A stretch of 64,000 nucleotides of DNA, from assembly GCF_013466605.1 (NCBI RefSeq), contig NZ_CP059162.1, positions 992,001 through 1,056,000 on the forward strand, in the 5' to 3' direction. Each line of letters opens with the position of its first letter. Position 1 is the stretch's first letter. Shown here piece after piece: positions 45,515-56,465 of the stretch. The stretch comes from Pseudomonas chlororaphis subsp. aurantiaca. GTDB taxonomy: Bacteria; Pseudomonadota; Gammaproteobacteria; Pseudomonadales; Pseudomonadaceae. Position numbers and translations under genes: made by a program. The notes beneath the pieces were generated by a model, which was not told where the DNA came from, searched no databases, and was given only the letters and a program-made list of their open reading frames with translations.

Positions 45515-46126
45515 ATGTCCTTTACCTTGCCTGCATTGCCCTACGCCTACGACGCCCTGGAACCGCACATCGATGCGCAGACCATGGAGATTCACTACAC
45601 CAAGCATCACCAGACCTATATCAACAATCTCAACGCGGCCGTGGAAGGTACCGAATGGGCCGACTGGTCGGTGGAAAAACTGGTGGCCGGGGTCCAGCAG
45701 CTGCCGGAGAAACTGCGGGCAGCGGTCATCAACCAGGGCGGTGGCCATGCCAACCATTCGTTGTTCTGGGCGGTGATGGCGCCAACCGGCGGAGGCAAGC
45801 CGGACGGTGCGCTGGCCAAGGCAATCGACGAGCAGTTGGGTGGTTTCGAGCGTTTCAAGGAAGCCTTCACCAAGGCCGCGCTCACTCGTTTCGGCAGCGG
45901 TTGGGCCTGGCTCAGCATGACCCCGCAAAAGACATTGGTCGTCGAGAGCAGCGGTAACCAGGACAGCCCATTGATGAACGGCAATACCCCAATTCTCGGT
46001 CTGGACGTGTGGGAGCACGCCTATTACCTGCGTTACCAGAATCGGCGGCCGGAATACATCAATGCGTTCTACAACGTGATCAATTGGCCTGAAGTAGCCC
46101 AGCGCTATCAGGCCACACTGGTTTGA
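45515..46126 (+). CDS. sodA: Manganese superoxide dismutase
   Basis: 203 residues. The four metal ligands are His27, His81, Asp164 and His168 (DVWEHAYYL). The sequence [10 protein letters not shown] around His81 and Gln149 in SGNQDSP are features of the Mn-type and not the Fe-type enzyme. It destroys superoxide without needing iron, matching its Fur-controlled operon. ATG 45515 follows the stop of the preceding gene by one base. Confidence 0.95.
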   Translation: MSFTLPALPYAYDALEPHIDAQTMEIHYTKHHQTYINNLNAAVEGTEWADWSVEKLVAGVQQLPEKLRAAVINQGGGHANHSLFWAVMAPTGGGKPDGALAKAIDEQLGGFERFKEAFTKAALTRFGSGWAWLSMTPQKTLVVESSGNQDSPLMNGNTPILGLDVWEHAYYLRYQNRRPEYINAFYNVINWPEVAQRYQATLV

Positions 46127-46158
46127 GCCCCTACCTATAAAAAGACCTAAGGCTGACT

Positions 46159-47052
46159 ATGGGCACTGAAACACTGACGATCAGCAGCGGGCGGATGTTT
46201 CGTTACGCGTTCGGTTCGCTGTTGCTGTTGGCGGGTACTGCATTGCTGGTTGCCCAGGGCTTGTCCTGGCTGGACCTGGAGCCGCGCTTGTCGCGTGCGT
46301 TGCAGGGCGGGGCGGTCTGTGCCCTGGGAACCGCGCTGGGGGCCGTGCCGGTGCTGGTCATTCGCAAGATGCCGCTGGCACTGAGTGACACCCTGTTGGG
46401 ATTCGGCGCCGGGGTGATGCTGGCGGCCACGGCCTTTTCGCTGATCGTGCCCGGGATCGCCGCGGCGGAAAAACTCGGGTTGTCGCCTTGGGCTTCGAGC
46501 GGCCTGATCTGCTTCGGCATCATGCTCGGTGCCTTGGGGCTGTTTCTGGTGGATCGCAGGATGTCGGGAGGCAGCCCGGAGAAACTGGTGGGCACCCTTG
46601 AGCATCCGGTCATTCCGCCGCGAATCTGGCTGTTTGTGTTGGCCATCATCGCCCACAACATTCCTGAAGGCATGGCCGTAGGCGTTTCCGCGGGCGGCGG
46701 CATGCCGGAGGCGGATAGCCTGGCCATGGGCATCGCCTTGCAGGATGTGCCGGAAGGCCTGGTGATTGCTCTGGTGCTGGCTGGCGCCGGCATGTCCAGG
46801 GTCAAGGCGTTCCTGATCGGTGCCGCTTCGGGCCTGGTGGAGCCGGTGTTCGCGTTGCTTTGTGCGTGGCTGGTGAGCCTGGCCGAGATGCTGTTGCCGC
46901 TCGGGCTGGCGTTGGCGGCGGGGGCCATGCTGCTGGTGGTGACCCACGAAGTGATCCCCGAATCACGACGCAACGGTCATGAAAAGCTGGCGAGCCTGGG
47001 CTTGTGTGTCGGCTTTTGCCTGATGATGGTCATGGATACGGCGCTCGCCTGA
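46159..47052 (+). CDS. ZIP-family metal transporter
   Basis: 297-residue inner-membrane protein with about eight helices. The ZIP metal path is clear: HNIPEGMAVGVSAGGGMPE in helix 4 and ALQDVPEGLVIALVLAGAGM in helix 5. Members carry Zn, Mn or Fe inward. Following sodA by 32 bases, a manganese role to supply SodA is attractive and would make this the fifth gene of the Fur operon, but metal choice cannot be read from sequence. Confidence 0.88.
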   Translation: MGTETLTISSGRMFRYAFGSLLLLAGTALLVAQGLSWLDLEPRLSRALQGGAVCALGTALGAVPVLVIRKMPLALSDTLLGFGAGVMLAATAFSLIVPGIAAAEKLGLSPWASSGLICFGIMLGALGLFLVDRRMSGGSPEKLVGTLEHPVIPPRIWLFVLAIIAHNIPEGMAVGVSAGGGMPEADSLAMGIALQDVPEGLVIALVLAGAGMSRVKAFLIGAASGLVEPVFALLCAWLVSLAEMLLPLGLALAAGAMLLVVTHEVIPESRRNGHEKLASLGLCVGFCLMMVMDTALA

Positions 47053-47082
47053 GTGCCTTTCGGCGGGTTTGCCTCGCCGACC

Positions 47083-47355
47083 TTACTCGCCTTCGTCGAA
47101 GAAGTTATTGATCAGTGCTACCAACGCTTCCAGCGCCTCCTGCTCCTGTTCGCCTTCGGTCTTCAGATGAATCTTGGTGCCCTTGCCGGCGGCCAGCATC
47201 ATCATCGCCATGATGCTCTTGCCGTCGACCATCGACTCCAGCGTTCTTCCGGCGCGGATCTGGCAAGGAAACTGACCGGCCACGCCGACGAACTTTGCCG
47301 AGGCACGGGCATGCAGACCCAGTTTGTTGATGATTTCGATTTCCAGAGCAGGCAT
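47083..47355 (-). CDS. ptsO: Phosphocarrier NPr of the nitrogen PTS
   Basis: 90-residue HPr-like protein. Active-site His15 in NKLGLHARASAKF; the SMVDGKSIMAMMMLAAGKGTK region forms the second helix. It passes phosphate from PtsP to PtsN. In pseudomonads it lies behind rapZ and ptsN in the rpoN cluster, as here. Confidence 0.95.
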   Translation of the reverse strand: MPALEIEIINKLGLHARASAKFVGVAGQFPCQIRAGRTLESMVDGKSIMAMMMLAAGKGTKIHLKTEGEQEQEALEALVALINNFFDEGE

Positions 47356-47371
47356 CGCGGGGTAGATCCTT

Positions 47372-48229
47372 TCAGCTAAGGTCGCGGTGGCGAACCTGGA
47401 CGTTCTTCAGGGACTTTTGCAGGACTTGGCCCAAGCGCTCGGTCAGGTAGACCGAGCGATGGTGGCCGCCCGTACAGCCAATGGCAATAGTGACGTAGGC
47501 GCGGTTGCTGGCGGCGAAACGTGGCAACCATTTCAGCAGGTAGCTGCAGATGTCCTGGAACATTTCCTCGACGTCCGGCTGGGCGGCGAGGTATTCGGCA
47601 ACCGGCTGGTCGAGCCCGGACTGGGCGCGCAACTCGGGCTTCCAGTACGGGTTGGGCAGGCAGCGCACATCGAACATCAGGTCGGCGTCGACCGGCATGC
47701 CGCGCTTGAATCCGAAAGACTCCACCAGGAAGGCGGTGCCGGGTTCCGGCTGGTTCAACAGGCGCAACTTGATGGTATCGCGCAGTTGGTACAGGTTCAG
47801 GTTGGTGGTGTTGATCTTGAGGTCGGCGAGGTCGGCAATCGGACCCAGCAGATGGCTTTCGTCTTGAATCGCCTCGGCCAGCGAGCGATTGTTGCTGCTC
47901 AGGGGGTGGCGGCGGCGGGTTTCGGAAAAGCGCTTGAGCAGGGTTTCTTCGTCAGCGTCCAGGTACAGCACATCGCACTGGATATGCCGGCTGCGCACTT
48001 CCTCGAGCAGTTCGGGGAAGCGCGACAGATGGCTTGGCAGGTTGCGGGCGTCGATCGACACGGCGACCAGTGGCTGCGTCAGCTCGGTGTGGATCAGCGC
48101 TCGCTCGGCCAGTTCGGGCAACAGCCCGGCCGGCAGGTTATCGATGCAGTAATAGCCATTGTCCTCGAGTACATCGAGGGCGGTGCTTTTACCCGAGCCG
48201 GACCGGCCGCTGACGATGATCAAACGCAT
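47372..48229 (-). CDS. rapZ: RNase adapter protein RapZ
   Basis: 285-residue ATP/GTP-binding protein. Walker A GRSGSGKS at 8-15; C-terminal domain with [20 protein letters not shown]. In enterobacteria it binds GlmZ sRNA and guides RNase E; in Pseudomonas the partners are less clear. It lies between ptsN (2 bases upstream) and ptsO. Confidence 0.95.
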   Translation of the reverse strand: MRLIIVSGRSGSGKSTALDVLEDNGYYCIDNLPAGLLPELAERALIHTELTQPLVAVSIDARNLPSHLSRFPELLEEVRSRHIQCDVLYLDADEETLLKRFSETRRRHPLSSNNRSLAEAIQDESHLLGPIADLADLKINTTNLNLYQLRDTIKLRLLNQPEPGTAFLVESFGFKRGMPVDADLMFDVRCLPNPYWKPELRAQSGLDQPVAEYLAAQPDVEEMFQDICSYLLKWLPRFAASNRAYVTIAIGCTGGHHRSVYLTERLGQVLQKSLKNVQVRHRDLS

Positions 48230-48231
48230 GA

Positions 48232-48696
48232 TTACTGACCGTTCTGTTCGTCCAGGACAACCTTGTACAAGGCTTCATTGCTGGTGGCGCTGCGCAGCTT
48301 GTCGCGCACCTCTTTGCGGTCCAGCATGCTGGCAATCTGCCGAAGCAGTTCCAGGTGCGCATCGGTGGCGGCTTCCGGGACCAGCAGTACGAACAGTAGG
48401 TCGACCGGTGCGCCGTCGATGGCGTCGAAATCGATGGGAGCGTCCAAGTGCATCAGGGCACTGATGGGCGACTCACAGCCTTTGAGGCGGCAGTGTGGAA
48501 TGGCGATGCCGTTGCCAAAACCGGTAGACCCCAGTTTTTCACGGGCAATCAGGCTTTCGAAGACATCTTGCATCTCCAGATCAGGCACTTCGCGGCTGAT
48601 CAGGTTGGCAATTTGTTCGAGGGCGCGTTTTTTACTGCCGCCCGGCACGTTCACCAGGGAACGGCCGGGGGTCAGGATGCTTTCAAGTCGGATCAT
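48232..48696 (-). CDS. ptsN: Nitrogen-PTS EIIA component PtsN
   Basis: 154-residue PTS EIIA(Ntr) domain. Phosphorylation site His68 in [13 protein letters not shown]; then the [18 protein letters not shown] strand region. It regulates potassium transport, carbon-source use and sigma-54 promoters, without transporting sugar itself. Part of rpoN-hpf-ptsN-rapZ-ptsO. Confidence 0.96.
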   Translation of the reverse strand: MIRLESILTPGRSLVNVPGGSKKRALEQIANLISREVPDLEMQDVFESLIAREKLGSTGFGNGIAIPHCRLKGCESPISALMHLDAPIDFDAIDGAPVDLLFVLLVPEAATDAHLELLRQIASMLDRKEVRDKLRSATSNEALYKVVLDEQNGQ

Positions 48697-48708
48697 GGGA
48701 GGGGAGTG

Positions 48709-49014
48709 TTAGCGACCCGTGCCTTGGAGAAGGTGGAGTTGCTTTTCCTTATGCTTTTTCAGTTGGCGGTCAAGCTTGTCCGTGAGCAAGTCGATTGCGG
48801 CATACATGTCGTCATGTTCTGCATTGGCAACGACTTCCCCACCATGGATGTGCAGCGTGGCCTCGATTTTCTGCTTCAGTTTCTCGACGGCCAGCGTTAC
48901 CTGCACATTGGTAATCTTGTCAAAGTGCCGCTCCAGTCGGTCGAGTTTTTCGCCGATGTAAGCGCGCAGAGGTTCGGTCACTTCCAGTTGGTGTCCACTG
49001 ATGTTGACTTGCAT
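48709..49014 (-). CDS. hpf: Ribosome hibernation-promoting factor HPF (short form)
   Basis: 101 residues from ATG 49014 (MQVNISGHQLEV). Sigma-54 modulation/S30AE domain: LRAYIGEKLDRLERHFDKI, IHGGEVVANAEHDDMYAAIDLL. Its lack of a C-terminal dimerisation domain marks the short form. It binds stationary-phase ribosomes. Located directly downstream of rpoN as in most gamma-proteobacteria. Confidence 0.95.
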   Translation of the reverse strand: MQVNISGHQLEVTEPLRAYIGEKLDRLERHFDKITNVQVTLAVEKLKQKIEATLHIHGGEVVANAEHDDMYAAIDLLTDKLDRQLKKHKEKQLHLLQGTGR

Positions 49015-49093
49015 ACAGCTTCTCCTTCGTTGCCAGTGCATAAAGCGGCAGGTCGATTGACCTGCCACTGGAACGCTGTGGCGAGCCCGGCGG

Positions 49094-50587
49094 CTACATC
49101 AACCGCTTCCGTTCGCTGGAAGGCGCGATCCCCAGGGATTCGCGGTACTTGGCGACGGTACGACGGGCTACCTGAATGCCTTGTGCCTCCAGTAAACCAG
49201 CGATCTTGCTGTCACTCAACGGCTTTTTCTGATTTTCCGCGGCGACCAGTTTTTTGATGATCGCGCGGATCGCCGTGGACGAGCATTCGCCGCCTTCGGA
49301 GGTACTTACGTGGCTGGAGAAAAAGTATTTCAGTTCATAAATGCCCCGTGGGGTATGCATGAATTTTTGCGTGGTCACCCGTGAAATCGTCGACTCGTGC
49401 ATGCCCACCGCTTCGGCGATGTCATGCAGGACCAGCGGTTTCATCGCCTCGTCGCCGTACTCGAGGAAGCCGCGCTGATGCTCGACGATCTGGGTGGCGA
49501 CTTTCATCAGGGTTTCGTTACGGCTCTGCAGGCTCTTGATGAACCAGCGGGCCTCCTGCAGTTGGTTGCGCATGAAGGTGTTGTCGGCGCTGGTATCGGC
49601 GCGCCGCACGAAGCCGGCGTACTGCGGGTTGACGCGCAGGCGCGGCACGGACTCCTGGTTCAGCTCCACCAGCCAGCGTTCGTTGTCCTTGCGCACGATG
49701 ACGTCGGGAACCACGTATTCGGCTTCGGTGGACTCGATTTGCGAGCCCGGTCGTGGGTTGAGGCTCTGCACCAGTTCGATGACCTGGCGCAGTTCGTCTT
49801 CCTTGAGCTTCATGCGCCGCATCAGCTGGCTGTAGTCGCGGCTGCCGAGCAGGTCGATGAAGTCGGTGACCAGGCGCTTGGCTTCAGTCAGCCAAGGGGT
49901 CTTGGCAGGTAGCTGGCGCAGTTGCAGCAGCAGGCACTCACCCAGGTTGCGGGCGCCGATGCCGGCGGGTTCGAATTGCTGGATGCGGTGCAGGACGGCC
50001 TCGATTTCGTCGAGTTCGATGTCCAGCTCCGGATCGAAGGCTTCGAGGATTTCCTCGAGGGTTTCGTCCAGATAGCCCTGATTGTTGATGCAGTCGATCA
50101 GGGTCACCGCGATCAGGCGATCGGTGTCGGACATGGGCGCCAGGTTCAACTGCCAGAGCAGATGGCTCTGCAGGCTTTCGCCGGCCGAAGTGCGGGTGGT
50201 GAAGTCCCACTCGTCGTCATCGTTGCTGGGCAGGCTGCTGGCGCTGGTCTGGTAGACGTCTTCCCAGGCGGTGTCGACCGGCAGGTCGTTGGGAATGCGC
50301 TCGTTCCATTCACCGTCCTCGAGGTTGTCCACCGTCGGAGCGGTTTCCTGGTAGGAGGGTTCCTGGATATCGGTATTGGGTTTCTGCTCGGCGTTGTCGG
50401 CCAGCGGATCGGTGTTATCGAAGTCGTCGCCTTCTTCCTGGCGCTCGAGCATCGGGTTGGACTCCAGGGCCTCCTGGATTTCCTGTTGCAGGTCCAGGGT
50501 CGACAATTGGAGCAGGCGGATGGCCTGTTGCAGCTGCGGTGTCATCGTCAGCTGCTGGCCCATTCTGAGGACTAGCGATGGTTTCAT
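49094..50587 (-). CDS. rpoN: RNA polymerase sigma-54 factor (RpoN)
   Basis: 497 residues. Region I (activator interaction): [21 protein letters not shown], with LELQQEIQ-like repeats; acidic region II (about 60-120); core-binding domain; helix-turn-helix [18 protein letters not shown]; and the nearly invariant RpoN box [12 protein letters not shown] (about 475-486). It directs transcription of nitrogen, flagellar and other genes with enhancer-binding proteins. A gap of 182 bases separates it from lptB. Confidence 0.97.
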   Translation of the reverse strand: MKPSLVLRMGQQLTMTPQLQQAIRLLQLSTLDLQQEIQEALESNPMLERQEEGDDFDNTDPLADNAEQKPNTDIQEPSYQETAPTVDNLEDGEWNERIPNDLPVDTAWEDVYQTSASSLPSNDDDEWDFTTRTSAGESLQSHLLWQLNLAPMSDTDRLIAVTLIDCINNQGYLDETLEEILEAFDPELDIELDEIEAVLHRIQQFEPAGIGARNLGECLLLQLRQLPAKTPWLTEAKRLVTDFIDLLGSRDYSQLMRRMKLKEDELRQVIELVQSLNPRPGSQIESTEAEYVVPDVIVRKDNERWLVELNQESVPRLRVNPQYAGFVRRADTSADNTFMRNQLQEARWFIKSLQSRNETLMKVATQIVEHQRGFLEYGDEAMKPLVLHDIAEAVGMHESTISRVTTQKFMHTPRGIYELKYFFSSHVSTSEGGECSSTAIRAIIKKLVAAENQKKPLSDSKIAGLLEAQGIQVARRTVAKYRESLGIAPSSERKRLM

Positions 50588-50769
50588 GGCAGGGGCTTAA
50601 CACCTTATTCGCCGGCGCACATGCGCCATCCACTACAGGGCGCGTGAGCGCCAAACATAAGCAAATTATATGCCTGAAACTGAAGTGTTTGCCTAGAGCG
50701 CTGTAACAATAAAAACAGCAGGGTTTTATTGGGGCGGGCGCTCTGGCGACCAGCCAAACACCTCAGGGC

Positions 50770-51494
<725 letters not shown>

Positions 51495-51495
<1 letters not shown>

Positions 51496-52040
51496 TACTG
51501 GGCCTTTTCGTCAGTTTTCTTTTTCGGCTGGATGACCATGTCGATCCGTGGGCGCGACTCGGTGACCTTGCTGCCGGTAGCGCGACCGGCGCTGGCCAGC
51601 TTCTTGTTGGTGTCGTAGACGATTTTCTCGCCCTGGGTGATGTTGCCGTCCTTGTCGACGACCTTGGCGCGGTCGATCAGCACGACGCGGTTTTGCGCGG
51701 CGTGGTACTGGATGGTCACGCCGTAGCCCTGGACCGGCTTGGTATCGCCCTGGGTTTGGATCTGCTCGAAGTAGGCCAGGTTGCCCACCGAAGTCACCAC
51801 GTCGATGTCACCGGTCTGGGTGCGTGTGATGGTCACGGTATTGCCGGTGACCTTCATCGAGCCCTGGGTGATGATCACGTCGCCTCTGTAGGTGGCTACG
51901 CCATTCTTGTCGTCCAGTTGAGCGTCGTCGGCCTGGATGCGGATCGGTTGCTGGCTATCGTTCGGCAGAGCCCAGGCGCTCACGCTTCCCAGTGCTGCGC
52001 CCAGACCGAGCAAAATAGGGAGGGTTTTAACGAGCCTCAT
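51495..52040 (-). CDS. lptA: Periplasmic LPS bridge protein LptA
   Basis: 181 residues with a signal peptide ([19 protein letters not shown], cleavage before LPNDS). OstA/LptA domain: [20 protein letters not shown] and [19 protein letters not shown]. It forms the beta-jellyroll bridge that carries LPS across the periplasm. It overlaps lptC by 14 bases. Confidence 0.95.
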
Positions 52041-52599
52041 ACTGTCCTCTTACGTTCGATAGCAGGTTCATCCTGCCGTCTTTCAAATACGCTTTCATTC
52101 CCTTGCCAGTCGTCACGCCGCCGGCGCCGTCGATTCTAACGTCTTGATCGGTCTGCGCATATTGCTTCTGCGGGAATACTGTCATGCGGGTCGTGGTGAT
52201 CAGCAGGTTGCGATTTTTCTCGTCGGTGCGGGAAACCCGTACCGAATCGATCAGCTCGACCTGGGTGCCATCCGGGTTGACTTCGCCGCGCTCGCTCTGG
52301 ACGTGCCAGGGGAAGGCGGTGCCGCGATACATCTGCAGGTCCGGCTTGGTCAACAGTGTCACCTCGGTGGCCTTGAGGTGTTCGACCTTGTCGGACGTCA
52401 TTTCGTACTGCAGCTTGCCGTCGGGCAGGTACTGCACGCTACGGGCGTTGATGGCGTAGTAGTCGATGGCGCTTTCGTCGACCTGCGCGACCGGCTTGTC
52501 GAGGAAGCGTTCCGGGCTGATGTTCCAGTACCCCACCGCCAGGAACAGCACGGTGATGATGCCGAAGATCAGGATGTTGCGAATCTTTTTGCTCAGCAT
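52027..52599 (-). CDS. lptC: LPS export protein LptC
   Basis: 190 residues, one N-terminal helix (ILIFGIITVLFLAVGYW) and a periplasmic jellyroll that hands LPS from LptBFG to LptA. Typical segments: DYYAINARSVQYLPDGKLQ and WHVQSERGEVNPDGTQVEL. Between kdsC and lptA, the standard order. Confidence 0.95.
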   Translation of the reverse strand: MLSKKIRNILIFGIITVLFLAVGYWNISPERFLDKPVAQVDESAIDYYAINARSVQYLPDGKLQYEMTSDKVEHLKATEVTLLTKPDLQMYRGTAFPWHVQSERGEVNPDGTQVELIDSVRVSRTDEKNRNLLITTTRMTVFPQKQYAQTDQDVRIDGAGGVTTGKGMKAYLKDGRMNLLSNVRGQYEAR

Positions 52600-52607
52600 G
52601 GGAGGCT

Positions 52608-53132
52608 CTATAAGTAGGCGGCGTGGGCCGCTTCAAGGCTGCCTTGGGCGCGCAGGATCAACTCGCAGAACTCGCGGGCGGCACCTTCGCCGCCACGGGC
52701 CTGGGTGACGCCGTGGGCGTGTTCACGGACAAAACTGGCGGCATTGGCGACGGCCATGCCCAGGCCGACCCGGCGGATCACTGGCAGGTCCGGCAGGTCG
52801 TCGCCCAGGTAGGCGACCTGCTCATAGCTTAGGCCCAGTTGGGCAAGAAGCCCGTCCAGCACCACCAGTTTGTCTTCGCGACCTTGAAACAGATGGGGAA
52901 TCCCCAGGTTTTTCGCCCGGCGCTCGACCACCGGTGTCTTGCGACCGCTGATGATTGCCGTCTGTACGCCCGTGGCCATCAGCATCTTGATGCCCTGGCC
53001 ATCGAGGGTGTTGAAGGTCTTGAACTCGCTGCCGTCTTCGAGGAAGTACAGGCGGCCGTCGGTCAGTACGCCATCCACGTCGAATACCGCCAGCTTGATG
53101 TTCTTGCCGCGTTGCAGCAGATCCGTGCTCAT
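52608..53132 (-). CDS. kdsC: KDO-8-phosphate phosphatase KdsC
   Basis: 174-residue HAD phosphatase without cap domain. Catalytic Asp18/Asp20 in FDVDGVLTDG; motif III and IV in KLVVLDGLL and YLGDDLPDLPV. It releases KDO for LPS inner core. Its start codon overlaps the kdsD stop. Confidence 0.95.
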   Translation of the reverse strand: MSTDLLQRGKNIKLAVFDVDGVLTDGRLYFLEDGSEFKTFNTLDGQGIKMLMATGVQTAIISGRKTPVVERRAKNLGIPHLFQGREDKLVVLDGLLAQLGLSYEQVAYLGDDLPDLPVIRRVGLGMAVANAASFVREHAHGVTQARGGEGAAREFCELILRAQGSLEAAHAAYL

Positions 53133-54106
53133 TACATGACTCCCGCGCGCAGCAGGTCGGACAGGTTGAAGGCGCCGATCGGGCGATCCTCCTTGTCCAC
53201 CACGACCAGTGCGTTGATTCGATTGTCCTCCATGATTTTCAGGGCTTCGGCCGCGAGCATTTCGGCGCGGGCGGTCTTGCCGTGAACGGTCATGACTTCA
53301 TCGATGGTGGTGTGGTGAATGTCGATGGTGCGGTCCAGGGTGCGGCGCAGGTCGCCGTCGGTGAAGACCCCCGCCAGGCGACCGTCGGCCTCGACAATGA
53401 CGGTCATGCCCAGGCCCTTGCGGGTCATTTCCATCAAGGCATCCTTGAGCAGCGTGCCACGCTGGACCTGCGGCAGCTGCTCGTCGGCATGCATGACGTT
53501 CTCGACCTTCAGCAGCAGGCGGCGGCCCAGCGCGCCGCCCGGATGAGAGAAGGCGAAGTCTTCGGCGGTGAAGCCGCGGGCTTCCAGCAGCGCCACGGCC
53601 AGGGCGTCGCCCATGACCAGGGCGGCGGTGGTCGAGGAGGTCGGGGCCAGGTTCAGCGGGCAGGCCTCTTGCTTGACCTGGACGTTGAGGTTGACCTCGG
53701 CGGCCTTGGCCAGCGCCGAATCAGGGTTGCCAGTGATGCTGATCAGCTGGATGCCCAGGCGCTTGATCAGCGGCAACAGGGTCACGATTTCATTGGTCGA
53801 GCCGGAGTTGGACAGGGCCAGGATCACGTCGTCCCGGGTAATCATGCCCATGTCGCCATGGCTGGCTTCGGCCGGATGGACAAAAAACGCGGTGGTGCCG
53901 GTGCTGGCCAGAGTGGCGGCGATCTTGTTGCCGATGTGCCCGGACTTGCCCATGCCGACCACTACTACGCGGCCTTTGCTGGCCAGAATCATCTCGCAAG
54001 CGCGTACGAAATCTGCGTCGATATGTGGCAGCAAGCCTTGTACGGCTTCTATCTCGAGGCGGATGGTGCGTTGTGCCGATTGAATCAGGTCGCTGGATTG
54101 GCTCAT
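53132..54106 (-). CDS. kdsD: Arabinose-5-phosphate isomerase KdsD
   Basis: 324 residues from ATG 54106. SIS domain (about 40-170; VVVVGMGKSGHIGNKIAAT, HGDMGMI, SNSGSTNEIV) followed by two CBS repeats (from about 205; MTRKGLGMTVIVEADGRLAG and MEDNRINALVVVDKEDRPIG). It makes arabinose 5-phosphate, the first KDO precursor. It begins the long reverse transcript kdsD-kdsC-lptC-lptA-lptB. Confidence 0.95.
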   Translation of the reverse strand: MSQSSDLIQSAQRTIRLEIEAVQGLLPHIDADFVRACEMILASKGRVVVVGMGKSGHIGNKIAATLASTGTTAFFVHPAEASHGDMGMITRDDVILALSNSGSTNEIVTLLPLIKRLGIQLISITGNPDSALAKAAEVNLNVQVKQEACPLNLAPTSSTTAALVMGDALAVALLEARGFTAEDFAFSHPGGALGRRLLLKVENVMHADEQLPQVQRGTLLKDALMEMTRKGLGMTVIVEADGRLAGVFTDGDLRRTLDRTIDIHHTTIDEVMTVHGKTARAEMLAAEALKIMEDNRINALVVVDKEDRPIGAFNLSDLLRAGVM

Positions 54107-54381
54107 GTCAGAAATCGTATAGCCTGATGAAAAGGCGGCGATTATAGCGGTAATGATCGATTCCCTCACGCAAGTTCGTCAGCCTTTGTCCTTCTATAGG
54201 CTGGAATTGTCCTATAAAGCCCGTTTTAGCCTGTCGTGATCCTGAACACGGATGGCTTCGGCCTTGGGGGCTCCGTATCAGCAGTGATATAGTTCGCCGC
54301 CAGTTCGGCCTGCCCTGGGCGCATGTACTCCCGGCAGGGAGCCAAGCATCCGAGTGAGAGGCTGCATCGCAAGGAGTTTAG

Positions 54382-55191
54382 ATGAGTGCCGATAACGCCT
54401 ACGCGGTCGAGCTGAAGGGACTGTCCTTCAAGCGCGGTGCGCGCAGCATCTTCAATAATGTCGATATCCGTATTCCGCGGGGCAAGGTCACCGGCATCAT
54501 GGGGCCTTCCGGTTGCGGCAAGACCACGCTCCTGCGGTTGATGGGCGCGCAATTGCGTCCCAGCAGCGGTGAAGTCTGGGTCAACGGCCAGAACCTGCCC
54601 AAATTGTCGCGCGGCGATCTGTTCGACGCCCGCAAGCAGATGGGCGTGCTGTTCCAGAGCGGCGCGCTGTTCACCGATCTCGATGTGTTCGAGAACGTCG
54701 CCTTTCCGCTGCGCGTTCATACCCAGCTGCCGGATGAAATGATCCGCGATATCGTCCTGCTCAAATTACAGGCGGTCGGGTTGCGCGGTGCCATCGACCT
54801 GATGCCCGACGAGCTGTCCGGCGGCATGAAGCGTCGTGTGGCCCTGGCCCGGGCCATCGCCCTGGACCCGCAGATCCTCATGTACGACGAGCCGTTCGTA
54901 GGCCAGGACCCCATCGCCATGGGCGTGCTGGTGCGCCTGATCCGTCTGCTCAACGACGCGCTGGGTATCACCAGCATCGTGGTTTCCCACGATCTGGCGG
55001 AAACCGCGAGCATCGCCGACTACATCTATGTGGTGGGCGATGGCCAGGTGCTGGGGCAGGGCACACCCGACGAGTTGATGGATTCCGATAACCCGCGGAT
55101 CCGCCAGTTCATGAAAGGCGACCCCGACGGTCCGGTACCCTTTCACTTTCCAGCGCCGGATTACCGCGCAGATCTTCTGGGGAAGCGCTGA
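54382..55191 (+). CDS. mlaF: Phospholipid transport ATPase MlaF
   Basis: 269 residues. ATPase of the MlaFEDB complex that keeps phospholipids out of the outer leaflet. Walker [10 protein letters not shown], signature [15 protein letters not shown], Walker [13 protein letters not shown], switch VVSHDLAE. Ribosome site AAGGAG. Divergent from kdsD; starts mlaFEDCB, overlapping mlaE by one base. Confidence 0.96.
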   Translation: MSADNAYAVELKGLSFKRGARSIFNNVDIRIPRGKVTGIMGPSGCGKTTLLRLMGAQLRPSSGEVWVNGQNLPKLSRGDLFDARKQMGVLFQSGALFTDLDVFENVAFPLRVHTQLPDEMIRDIVLLKLQAVGLRGAIDLMPDELSGGMKRRVALARAIALDPQILMYDEPFVGQDPIAMGVLVRLIRLLNDALGITSIVVSHDLAETASIADYIYVVGDGQVLGQGTPDELMDSDNPRIRQFMKGDPDGPVPFHFPAPDYRADLLGKR

Positions 55192-55988
55192 TGCGCAAAG
55201 TATCTTTATTGGAGCGAATTCGTCTGTTCGGTCACTCGGGCATCGACGTTCTCGCGGTGCTCGGGCGTTCGAGCCTGATGCTGTTTCATGTGTTGTTCGG
55301 TCGCGGCAGTATCGGCGGCAGCTTCGGCCTGTTGGTCAAGCAACTGCATTCGGTGGGCGTGATGTCGCTGGTGATCATCGTGGTCTCCGGGATATTCATC
55401 GGCATGGTACTGGCGCTGCAGGGCTTCAATATCCTGTCCAGCTATGGTTCGGAGCAGGCGGTGGGACAGATGGTCGCCCTGACCCTGCTGCGTGAACTGG
55501 GGCCGGTGGTCACGGCATTGCTCTTCGCGGGCCGGGCGGGCTCGGCGCTGACCGCGGAAATCGGCAACATGAAAGCCACCGAACAGCTCTCCAGCCTGGA
55601 GATGATCGGTGTCGACCCGCTCAAATACATTGTCGCGCCACGTCTGTGGGCCGGTTTCATTTCCCTGCCGTTGCTGGCGATTATCTTCAGCGTGGTGGGC
55701 ATCTGGGGCGGTTCGTGGGTGGCCGTCGACTGGCTGGGGGTCTATGAAGGTTCCTACTGGTCGAACATGCAAAACAGCGTGACGTTCAATGAGGACGTGC
55801 TCAATGGCATCATCAAGAGCATCGTTTTCGCCTTTGTCGTGACCTGGATCGCCGTATTCCAAGGCTATGACTGCGAGCCCACTTCAGAGGGGATCAGTCG
55901 TGCCACTACCAAGACCGTTGTGTACGCCTCGTTGGCTGTACTCGGCCTGGACTTTATTCTGACCGCCTTGATGTTTGGAGATTTCTGA
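55191..55988 (+). CDS. mlaE: Phospholipid transport permease MlaE
   Basis: 265-residue MlaE-family permease with about five helices ([20 protein letters not shown]). The conserved [20 protein letters not shown] and [20 protein letters not shown] loop contacts MlaF. Ends one base into mlaD. Confidence 0.96.
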   Translation: MRKVSLLERIRLFGHSGIDVLAVLGRSSLMLFHVLFGRGSIGGSFGLLVKQLHSVGVMSLVIIVVSGIFIGMVLALQGFNILSSYGSEQAVGQMVALTLLRELGPVVTALLFAGRAGSALTAEIGNMKATEQLSSLEMIGVDPLKYIVAPRLWAGFISLPLLAIIFSVVGIWGGSWVAVDWLGVYEGSYWSNMQNSVTFNEDVLNGIIKSIVFAFVVTWIAVFQGYDCEPTSEGISRATTKTVVYASLAVLGLDFILTALMFGDF

Positions 55989-56455
55989 TGCAAAACCGCA
56001 CCCTGGAAATCGGTGTCGGCCTTTTCCTGCTGGCCGGCATCCTGGCTTTGCTGTTGCTTGCCTTGCGGGTCAGTGGCTTGTCCCCGACCTCGAGCACCGA
56101 TACTTATAAACTTTACGCATATTTCGACAATATCGCCGGTTTGACGGTCAGAGCTAAGGTGACCATGGCCGGTGTGACCATCGGCAAGGTCACGGCTATC
56201 GATCTGGACCGCGACAGTTTCACTGGTCGGGTCACGCTGCAGTTGGAAAAGCGCGTAGATAACCTGCCGACCGACTCGACTGCATCTATCCTGACCGCTG
56301 GGCTGCTCGGCGAGAAATACATTGGTATCAGCGTCGGCGGCGAAGACACGTTGCTCAAGGATGGCGGGACCATCCACGACACCCAGTCTTCACTGGTGCT
56401 TGAGGACCTGATCGGTAAATTCCTGCTCAATACCGTTAGCAAAGACGCCAAATGA
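55988..56455 (+). CDS. mlaD: Phospholipid-binding MCE protein MlaD
   Basis: 155 residues: one N-terminal helix (IGVGLFLLAGILALLLLAL), then a single MCE domain (YFDNIAGLTVRAKVTMAGVT, ILTAGLLGEKYIGIS). It forms a hexameric periplasmic ring on MlaE that takes lipid from or gives it to MlaC. Confidence 0.95.
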   Translation: MQNRTLEIGVGLFLLAGILALLLLALRVSGLSPTSSTDTYKLYAYFDNIAGLTVRAKVTMAGVTIGKVTAIDLDRDSFTGRVTLQLEKRVDNLPTDSTASILTAGLLGEKYIGISVGGEDTLLKDGGTIHDTQSSLVLEDLIGKFLLNTVSKDAK

Positions 56456-56465
56456 GGATTTTTTC

